Source of the DNA: Bog-756 sp036513075
GTDB taxonomy: Bacteria; Actinomycetota; Acidimicrobiia; Acidimicrobiales; RAAP-2
Assembly (NCBI GenBank): GCA_036513075.1
Contig: DATBZS010000055.1
Coordinates: forward strand, 1 to 28,319
Length of the DNA: 28,319 bases
Reading direction: 5' to 3'
Part shown: one piece after another, positions 7,786-13,675 of the stretch
Position numbering within the stretch: position 1 is the first letter of the stretch
Layout of the letters: each line of letters opens with the position of its first letter
Program-made: the position numbers and the translations under genes
Notes under the pieces: generated by a model
What the model was told of the DNA's origin: nothing
The model's input: only the letters and a program-made list of their open reading frames with translations
Database searches by the model: none

Positions 7786-7980
7786 TCACACCATGACCAC
7801 CACGCCGTTGGGCCGCAGCACAGCTCTGGTCATGAGCCTGGAGGCGTCCGACGCCTGGTAGAGGACGGCTGCGGCGATGTCCTCGGGTGCGCCGATGGAC
7901 CGGAGCGGGTTGTGATTCTTCATCGGGGCGATGACCATCTCCTGCGTCTGGTCGACGACCGTTTCGTCAGGGCGCACGAA
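7786..7980 (-). pseudogene. Short-chain dehydrogenase C-terminal remnant
   Basis: The minus frame ending at 7786 encodes PLRSIGAPEDIAAAVLYQAS followed by DASRLMTRAVLRPNG. This is the C-terminal signature of SDR enzymes (G-x-PEDIAxAVLYLASD, then TG, then VDGG), but with TG changed to TR and VDGG to PNGV. No Rossmann motif, catalytic Tyr-Lys or start region is present upstream; the frame instead runs into the divergently transcribed CHAP gene. It is best read as the decayed 3' end of an SDR gene whose front was lost. The exact 5' limit is approximate. Confidence 0.6.
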
Positions 7981-8064
7981 GTAGCGACCGGTCATCCCGG
8001 TGAGCACGAATCCGGAGCCACGGCGGTCATCGGGAATTACGGGAAAACCTGGCTCCACCCCTTT

Positions 8065-8079
8065 CGCCCTCTGAGGGCG
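8065..8079. promoter_or_regulatory. Inverted repeat in the promoter of the CHAP gene
   Basis: CGCCCT-CTG-AGGGCG is a perfect 6-bp inverted repeat. It is placed about 6 nt upstream of the TACCAT -10 and so covers the spacer and -35 zone. It could be an operator for the secreted CHAP protein. It is unrelated to the CTGA-N7-TCAG sites. Confidence 0.4.
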
Positions 8080-8084
8080 TTGCC

Positions 8085-8090
8085 TACCAT
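8085..8090 (+). promoter_or_regulatory. Putative -10 (TACCAT) of the CHAP gene
   Basis: TACCAT fits TAnnnT and ends 8 nt before the ATG at 8099, which lacks a Shine-Dalgarno. A leaderless transcript is likely. Confidence 0.45.
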
Positions 8091-8098
8091 GGGACGCC

Positions 8099-9514
8099 AT
8101 GCGAGGACTGCGACGTGCCGTGGCGTTGGCCACAGTGGCCGTCTCCCTCAGTTCCGGCCTCACGGTGGCCGCCGCCCTACCGTCCGAGGCTGCGCCGGTG
8201 GGCCAGGCGCTGGCCGCACCCCACATCTATGCGGGAGGCGGGGTCCTGGGCTTCGGCGCCCCCCAGGTGGCGCCCCCACTCGCTCTCCCGCTCAACTCGG
8301 TGATGGTGGCCATGGCCTCCAACCCGGTGGCACCCCTGTCCGACGAGGGTTACTGGATGGCCTCGGCCGACGGCGGGGTCTACACCGAGGGCAATGCCGC
8401 GTACTACGGCTCGCTCGGCGCACTGCACCTGACGGGCCCGGTGGTGGCCATGGCCGCCACCCCCGACGGCCGGGGCTACTGGTTGGTCGCGCTCGACGGC
8501 GGAGTCTTTGCTTTCGGCGATGCCGGCTTCCACGGCTCGATGGGGGGCGTGCCACTCAACCGGCCCATCGTCGGCATGGCCTCGACGCCCGACGGCAAGG
8601 GCTATTGGCTGGTGGCTTCCGACGGCGGCATCTTCGCCTTCGGCGATGCGTCCTTCCTCGGCTCGATGGGCGGCACCCCGCTGGTGTCTGCGGTGACCGG
8701 CATGGCTCCGACCCACAATGGGCTCGGCTATTGGTTGGTGGCCGGCGACGGCGGCATCTTCACCTTCGGCGCCGCGCCGTTCCTCGGCTCCATCGGCGGC
8801 GCGGTGCTCAACGATCCGGTGGTCGGCATGGCCGCCATGCCCGACGACGGCGGGTACTACATGGTGGCCAATGACGGCGGCATCTTCACGTTCGGCGACG
8901 CCGTCTTCCGGGGCTCCCTCGGGGGCGGCCTGGACGGCAACCCCCACGTGATCCTGCCAATCGCCGGCATCGCCCTGACCCAGGGAGGTGCCGGCTACTG
9001 GATGCTCGACCCCGACGGGTTCAACTACTCCTTCACCAATCCGCCCGACCCGACGCCGTCCCCGTTGGCCTCGGACATCGCGGTCACCGCGGCCGCCCAG
9101 GTCGACGCCGACCCCGACCCAGGGGACTTCTGCAACCCGTACGGGCCGTGCGAGGAGTGGTGCTCACTGTTCGCCACCTGGGCGTGGGAGCAGGCCGGCG
9201 TGCCCATCCCGTCCTACGCCTTCACCGGGGATATCTTCACCTGGGCCCAGGCCAATACGGGCGTGCTGCCGGCGTGGGCCACCCCGTCGGTGGGCGACGC
9301 CGTGCTGTACGGCACAGGGCCGTGGTCGACCGCCTCCTCGCTCCACGTGGGTCTCGTCGTACAGGTGTGGCCGGACGGTGCCGTGGTAACCGTGGAAGGC
9401 GACGCGGGGCCGGCCCCCACGGGCAGCCTGGCCGTCGTCATCAACGGGCCCTATCTGCCGTCGCAATCGCAGAACTACAACGGCGTGCCGATCTATGCCT
9501 TCGCCCAGCCCTGA
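8099..9514 (+). CDS. Secreted repeat protein with C-terminal CHAP amidase/peptidase domain
   Basis: A 471-residue exported protein. Residues 1-32 form a signal peptide (Arg-rich start, hydrophobic core, Ala-x-Ala end at PSEAAP). Residues about 84-320 hold six copies of a GYWLVASDGGIFAFGDA-type unit whose GYW/GYY starts fall at 84, 126, 168, 210, 252 and 299, an exact 42-residue period in the first five, which suggests a blade-like beta structure such as a propeller (inference). Residues about 340-471 form a CHAP domain with Cys355 in EEWCSLFATWAW, His416 in SLHVGLV and Glu433 in VTVEGD, the triad expected of NlpC/P60-related peptidoglycan hydrolases. The repeats may bind wall polymer and position the hydrolase. 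The next gene overlaps its end by 20 nt. Confidence 0.88.
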   Translation: MRGLRRAVALATVAVSLSSGLTVAAALPSEAAPVGQALAAPHIYAGGGVLGFGAPQVAPPLALPLNSVMVAMASNPVAPLSDEGYWMASADGGVYTEGNAAYYGSLGALHLTGPVVAMAATPDGRGYWLVALDGGVFAFGDAGFHGSMGGVPLNRPIVGMASTPDGKGYWLVASDGGIFAFGDASFLGSMGGTPLVSAVTGMAPTHNGLGYWLVAGDGGIFTFGAAPFLGSIGGAVLNDPVVGMAAMPDDGGYYMVANDGGIFTFGDAVFRGSLGGGLDGNPHVILPIAGIALTQGGAGYWMLDPDGFNYSFTNPPDPTPSPLASDIAVTAAAQVDADPDPGDFCNPYGPCEEWCSLFATWAWEQAGVPIPSYAFTGDIFTWAQANTGVLPAWATPSVGDAVLYGTGPWSTASSLHVGLVVQVWPDGAVVTVEGDAGPAPTGSLAVVINGPYLPSQSQNYNGVPIYAFAQP

Positions 9515-9989
9515 GCCGGGCGGCATCGTCGTCCGAACGGCTACCCCCGACGACGCCGGTGTGCTGGTCGATCTGCTGGCGGCAGGGGCGCTGGTGACGT
9601 CCGGCGAGGACCCGGTCGACCTCGCCCCCTACCGGGCCGCCTTGGCCGACATCGCCGACACCTCGGGGACCGACGTGCTGGTGGCCGAGCGGGACGGCGA
9701 GGTGGTCGGGACCTGCCAGCTGATCACCTTCCGTCACCTCCAGCACCATGGTGGGCGGTGCGCGGAGATCGAGTCGATGCACGTCCGGCCCGACGTACGG
9801 GGGAACGGGGTGGGCGGAGTGCTCCTCGAGGCGGCCACCGCGGCCGCCCGGGCCGCCGGTTGCTACCGGATCCAGCTGACCTCGAATGCGGTCCGCACCG
9901 ATGCTCACCGCTTCTACCGGCGTCACGGATTCGACCCCAGCCACGTCGGGTTCAAGCGCCTCCTCGACCCGCCCGTCGAAGAAACGTGA
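9495..9989 (+). CDS. GNAT-family N-acetyltransferase
   Basis: A 164-residue single-domain GNAT. The acetyl-CoA pyrophosphate loop is visible in HVRPDVRGNGVGGVLLEAA (R-x-x-G-x-G/A type), the preceding strand reads CAEIESM, and the C-terminal motif B region reads NAVRTDAHRFYRRHGFDPS. It would transfer an acetyl group from acetyl-CoA to an amine; the substrate is unknown. The ATG at 9495 lies inside the end of the CHAP gene (20-nt overlap), so the two are probably co-transcribed. A slightly later start is possible, since residues 1-9 (MPSPSPEPG) are not part of the fold. Confidence 0.88.
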   Translation: MPSPSPEPGGIVVRTATPDDAGVLVDLLAAGALVTSGEDPVDLAPYRAALADIADTSGTDVLVAERDGEVVGTCQLITFRHLQHHGGRCAEIESMHVRPDVRGNGVGGVLLEAATAAARAAGCYRIQLTSNAVRTDAHRFYRRHGFDPSHVGFKRLLDPPVEET

Positions 9990-10014
9990 ACCGACCGGAC
10001 TTCCGGGCCACCGC

Positions 10015-11067
10015 TCAGCGCTCGGCGAGGAGCGAGTCGAGTAGCCGTGCCCGGTGGTCGGCGGCCGTGCCCCAGGACTCGGCCAGGGCCCAGGAGCGCT
10101 TGAGGTAGAGATGGAGGTCGCACTCCCACGTGTAGCCGATGGCCCCGTGCACCTGCAGTGACACCCGGGCCGCCTCGAGCGCTGCCTCCGACGCGTAGGC
10201 CTTGGCCACTGACGCCGCACGGGAGGCGTCGGGTGCCCCCTGGTCGAGTGCCCAGGCCGCGCCGTACACCACCGGCCGGGCGAATTCGAGGAGAACCTGG
10301 GCCCCGGCCAGTAGGTGCTTGACGGCCTGGAAGCTGCCGATCGGCTTGCCGAACTGCTGGCGGTCCTTGGCGTAGGAGGCGGTCAGCGTGACCATGGCGT
10401 CGGCCAGTCCGAGTAGTTCGGCTCCGATCACCACGCCGGCGCGGTCGGCGGTGCGGGCCAACAGCGCTCCGGCGTCGGGCCCGCCTGTGAGCAAGGTGGC
10501 GGCCGACGGCTGCCAGCCCGGCGTGCCCAGGCGGCGGGTCGGGTCCAGCGACGACACCGGGTCGACGGGGCAGTCCGCCGCGTCGAGTCCGTGGAGTTGT
10601 CGTCCGTCGGGGTCGTCGACCACGAGCAGCAGCACGTCGGCGCCGTCGGCCCCGGCCACCGGCCGGCCTGGTCGGGCGCCTTCGGCCACGGCGGCCGTCA
10701 GCGCACCCGACGCGATGGCGGACAGCCAGCCGGCCACCCGTGGGTCGTCGCTCCCGCTGCGTGTGGCCAGGTCGGCCAGGAGTGGGGCGGCGATGCCGGT
10801 GGTGGTGGCGAGCGGCTCGGGCAACGCCACCCGTCCGGCCTCCTCGACCAGGGGAACCAGATCGACCAGGCCGAGTCCGAACCCGCCGTAGGCCTCGGGG
10901 ACGGTCAGCCCGGTCACCCCGAGGTCGGCCAGCGTCTGCCACCGCGGCGAGCGGGCCGTTGGGGCGTCGTAGGCGGCACGCACCTCGTCGGTCGTGCACT
11001 CCTTGGCCAGTACCTGACGGACGGCGGCTTTGAACTCGAGCTGTTGGTCGGTGAAGGCGAAGTGCAT
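10015..11067 (-). CDS. Acyl-CoA dehydrogenase, small (beta-type) subunit, second pair
   Basis: A 350-residue acyl-CoA dehydrogenase-fold protein that begins MHFAFTDQQLEFKAAVRQVL. It keeps FGKPIGSFQAVKHLLAGAQV and VHGAIGYTWECDLHLYLKRS but, like the protein at 4249-5247, has no Glu at either catalytic-base position. It is therefore predicted to be the partner subunit of the large dehydrogenase encoded 12 nt upstream. GAGGGG lies about 9 nt before ATG 11067. Its 3' end faces the GNAT gene with only 25 nt between them. Confidence 0.85.
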   Translation of the reverse strand: MHFAFTDQQLEFKAAVRQVLAKECTTDEVRAAYDAPTARSPRWQTLADLGVTGLTVPEAYGGFGLGLVDLVPLVEEAGRVALPEPLATTTGIAAPLLADLATRSGSDDPRVAGWLSAIASGALTAAVAEGARPGRPVAGADGADVLLLVVDDPDGRQLHGLDAADCPVDPVSSLDPTRRLGTPGWQPSAATLLTGGPDAGALLARTADRAGVVIGAELLGLADAMVTLTASYAKDRQQFGKPIGSFQAVKHLLAGAQVLLEFARPVVYGAAWALDQGAPDASRAASVAKAYASEAALEAARVSLQVHGAIGYTWECDLHLYLKRSWALAESWGTAADHRARLLDSLLAER

Positions 11068-11079
11068 GGCGTGGTCCCC

Positions 11080-12258
11080 TCAGCCCCGGGGCAGCCCGAG
11101 CATGCGCTCGGCCACCACGTTCCGCTGGATCTCGTTGGTGCCGGCGTAGATGGGTCCGGCCAGGGCGAACAGGTAGCCGTCGAGCCATGGAGCGTCGACC
11201 CCGTCGCCGTGCAGCTCGGCCTCGGGCCCCAGCAGGTCGAGTGCGGTCCGGTGGATGGCCAGGTCGGTCTGGGACCAGTGGATCTTGTTGGCGCTGGCCT
11301 CGGGCCCGACCGATCCGCCGTCGAGCACCCGGGTGGCGGTCCACAGGGTGTTGAGGCGGTAGGCCTCGGCATCCATCCAGGCCTGGGCCACGGCGTCACC
11401 CGAGCGGGCCGTCCGAACGGGGTCGTCGGCCAGGCGCTCGGCGTAGAGGTCGACCAATCGGTCGGCGGCCCGGCTGTAGCGGGCCGGGCTACGCAGACTG
11501 AGTCCCCGTTCGGAGCCGGCGGTGGCCATGGCCACGTTCCAGCCCTTCCCGATCTCGCCCAGCACCAGGTCGTCGGGGACGAAGACATCCTCGAAGAACA
11601 GTTCGGCGAAGCCGGTCTCGCCGTCGATCTGCGGGATGGGGCGCACAGTAACGCCGGAGGTGGCCATGTCGACAAGGAAGTAGGTCAGTCCCCGATGGCG
11701 CTCGGCCTCCGGGTCGGTGCGGAACAGTCCGAAGCACCATTCGGCGAACGCGCCCCGCGACGCCCACGTCTTCTGTCCCGACAGCACCCAGCCGCCCTCG
11801 GCATCGGATCGCCGGGCGCGGCTGCGAATACCGGCCAGGTCGGACCCGGCGTCGGGCTCGGACCAGCCCTGGCACCAGATCTCCCGGGCGGAGGCCATCG
11901 GGGGAAGGAAGCGCGCCTTCTGGGCGTCGGTGCCGAACTCGAACATGGTCGGGGCCAGGAGGAAGACCCCGTTCTGGCTCACCCGGAGCGGAGCCTGGGC
12001 CCGCCAGTACTCCTCCTCGAACACCAGCCATTCGAGGATCCCCACGCCGCGACCGCCGTACTCGTCGGGCCAGGAGACGACCGACCAGCGGTCGGCGGCC
12101 ATCTCGGCCTCCCAGGCCCGGTGGGCCTCGAAGCCCTCCGCGGTGTCGAGGGAGGGAAGGGTACGGGGGGCGGGGGCGTGGTCAGCCAGCCAGGCCCGGG
12201 CCTCCGCCCGGAACGCCTCCTGGGCGTCGGTGTAGTGCAGGTCCATCGGTCGGTCCAT
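11080..12258 (-). CDS. Acyl-CoA dehydrogenase, large (catalytic alpha-type) subunit, second pair
   Basis: A 392-residue acyl-CoA dehydrogenase. Segments visible are WCQGWSEPDAGSDLAGIRS (about 128-146), WVLSGQKTWASRG (157-169) and YAGTNEIQRNVVAERMLGLPRG at the C-terminus. The likely base is Glu250 in GSERG, while the MCAD-type position reads YAGT without Glu, exactly as in the first pair. The open frame reaches 12297, but ATG 12258 is preferred because GAGGGA stands about 8 nt upstream. The gene is divergent from the thiolase, with operator C between them. The substrate is unknown; a CoA-linked steroid or fatty intermediate is likely from the context. Confidence 0.9.
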   Translation of the reverse strand: MDRPMDLHYTDAQEAFRAEARAWLADHAPAPRTLPSLDTAEGFEAHRAWEAEMAADRWSVVSWPDEYGGRGVGILEWLVFEEEYWRAQAPLRVSQNGVFLLAPTMFEFGTDAQKARFLPPMASAREIWCQGWSEPDAGSDLAGIRSRARRSDAEGGWVLSGQKTWASRGAFAEWCFGLFRTDPEAERHRGLTYFLVDMATSGVTVRPIPQIDGETGFAELFFEDVFVPDDLVLGEIGKGWNVAMATAGSERGLSLRSPARYSRAADRLVDLYAERLADDPVRTARSGDAVAQAWMDAEAYRLNTLWTATRVLDGGSVGPEASANKIHWSQTDLAIHRTALDLLGPEAELHGDGVDAPWLDGYLFALAGPIYAGTNEIQRNVVAERMLGLPRG

Positions 12259-12310
12259 TGGTGGCGTCCCTCGCTCGGCCGGGTGCGATCCACGCACGGC
12301 GCGGTCGTTG

Positions 12311-12337
12311 GGAAATCTGACACACCTTCAGATTTCC
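12311..12337. promoter_or_regulatory. Operator site C, 27-bp perfect palindrome containing CTGA-N7-TCAG
   Basis: GGAAATCTGA and TCAGATTTCC are exact inverse complements separated by CACACCT. The 15-bp core CTGA-N7-TCAG is at 12317-12331. It lies in the 111-nt divergent region between the acyl-CoA dehydrogenase operon and the thiolase and could control both. It is the longest and most symmetric of the four sites. Confidence 0.7.
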
Positions 12338-12369
12338 GGCAACCGTGGCCGATCGGCAACAATGTGGCT

Positions 12370-13575
12370 ATGGCCAGCGCAGTGATCGTCGATATCGTCC
12401 GCACTCCGGTAGGGAAGAAGAACGGACGGCTGTCCGGCTGGCACGCCGTCGACCTTGCCGCCCAACCTCTCGCCGCACTGATGGCCCGCAACGATCTCGA
12501 CCCGGCGCTGGTGGAGGACGTGGTCTTCGGGTGCACCATGACGGTGGGCGAGCAGGCCATGAACATCGGTCGCAATGCGGCGTTGGCCGCCGGCTTTCCG
12601 GACACGGTGCCCGGCACCACCGTCGACCGGCAATGCGGCTCGGCCCAGCAGGCTGTGCATTTCGCCGCCCAGGCAGTGGCGTCCGGCGCCATGGACATCG
12701 TGATCGGTGGCGGGGTCGAAGCCATGAGCCGGGTGCCGATCGGGTCGACCACCGAGCACGGTCCCGGCGATGCCTACGGGCCGACCGTCCACGGCCGGTT
12801 CGACTTCATCCACCAGGGCCTGTGCGCCGAGGAGATCGCCCGTCGGTGGGGGATCACCCGCGAGGAGATGGACCGCTTCGCCCTCCAGTCCCACGAGCGC
12901 GCCGCCCGGGCCATCGCCGAGGGCCGCTTCGAGAACGAGATCGTCCCCCTCGCCACTCGGCGGGCCCGCATCGAGGACAAGGTGGCCGTGGCCGGCACCG
13001 ACGAGGGCGACCCAGCCGACGAGGGCCGGCTCACCTTCGACGAGGGCGTCCGGGCCGGCTCGACCTATGACAAGTTGGCCTCGCTGCCGCCGTGTTTCGT
13101 GGAGGACGGGCTGGTGACGGCGGCAACGTCGTCGCAGATCTCGGACGGTGCTGCGGCGGTGCTGATCATGTCCGAGGAGCGGGCCAGCCAGCTCGGACTC
13201 ACCCCCCGGGCCCGGTTCCACACGTTCGCGGTGGCCGCCAACGATCCGGTCATCATGCTGACCGCCCCGATCCCGGCAACCACCCTGGTGCTCGAGAAGT
13301 CGAAGCTGTCGCTCGACGACATCGACCTGATCGAGATCAACGAGGCCTTCGCCTCGGTGGTATTGGCCTGGGAGAAGGAGCACCATCCCGACATGGCGAA
13401 GGTGAACGTCAACGGCGGCGCCATCGCCATCGGTCACCCGACCGGTGGATCGGGGGCGCGCCTGATGGCCACGATGCTCAACGAGATGGAACGCACCGGC
13501 GCCCGATACGGACTGCAGACGATGTGCGAGGGGGGCGGCCAGGCCAACGCCACCATCATCGAGCGGCTGGGCTGA
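12370..13575 (+). CDS. Thiolase (acetyl-CoA C-acyltransferase), FadA6-like
   Basis: A 401-residue thiolase that cleaves a 3-oxoacyl-CoA with CoA to release acetyl-CoA, or runs the reverse condensation. Catalytic residues are all present: Cys89 in TVDRQCGSAQQ, His356 in AIAIGHPTGGSGARL and Cys386 in TMCEGGGQAN, with NEAFA at about 324-328. The N-terminus MASAVIVDIVRTPVGK and the segment ARFHTFAVAANDPVIMLTAPIPAT resemble mycobacterial FadA6 of the steroid-ring pathway as I remember it, so a role on a ring-derived 3-oxoacyl-CoA is plausible but not proven. The frame is open far upstream, but ATG 12370 is the family start. No Shine-Dalgarno is seen and an AACAAT hexamer ends 6 nt before it, so it may be leaderless. 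Confidence 0.9.
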   Translation: MASAVIVDIVRTPVGKKNGRLSGWHAVDLAAQPLAALMARNDLDPALVEDVVFGCTMTVGEQAMNIGRNAALAAGFPDTVPGTTVDRQCGSAQQAVHFAAQAVASGAMDIVIGGGVEAMSRVPIGSTTEHGPGDAYGPTVHGRFDFIHQGLCAEEIARRWGITREEMDRFALQSHERAARAIAEGRFENEIVPLATRRARIEDKVAVAGTDEGDPADEGRLTFDEGVRAGSTYDKLASLPPCFVEDGLVTAATSSQISDGAAAVLIMSEERASQLGLTPRARFHTFAVAANDPVIMLTAPIPATTLVLEKSKLSLDDIDLIEINEAFASVVLAWEKEHHPDMAKVNVNGGAIAIGHPTGGSGARLMATMLNEMERTGARYGLQTMCEGGGQANATIIERLG

Positions 13576-13636
13576 TTCCGACCGGTACGCCCCGCGTCGG
13601 CGGCGCGCATCGTCCCCGGGGGGCGGCGCGGGCCCG

Positions 13637-13675
13637 CCCCGCATAGCGGGTGCTTAGGCACGCCGCTACGCGGGG
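13637..13675. terminator. Bidirectional hairpin terminator between convergent genes
   Basis: CCCCGCATAGCGG-GTGC pairs with GCAC-g-CCGCTACGCGGGG around a TTAG loop, a stem of about 17 bp with one A/C mismatch (a G-U pair on the minus transcript) and one bulge. It separates the thiolase (plus) and the GGDEF-EAL gene (minus) and overlaps the last codons and stop of the latter. No T-tract follows on either side, as is common in high-GC actinobacteria. Confidence 0.65.

Noticed and set aside
7912..8874. Plus-strand open frame across the CHAP start
   Set aside because: Out of frame with the signal peptide, repeats and CHAP domain, and composed of Arg/Gly-rich shadow sequence.
10591..12369. Long upstream extension of the thiolase frame
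   Set aside because: It is antisense to two acyl-CoA dehydrogenase genes; the thiolase family starts at 12370.
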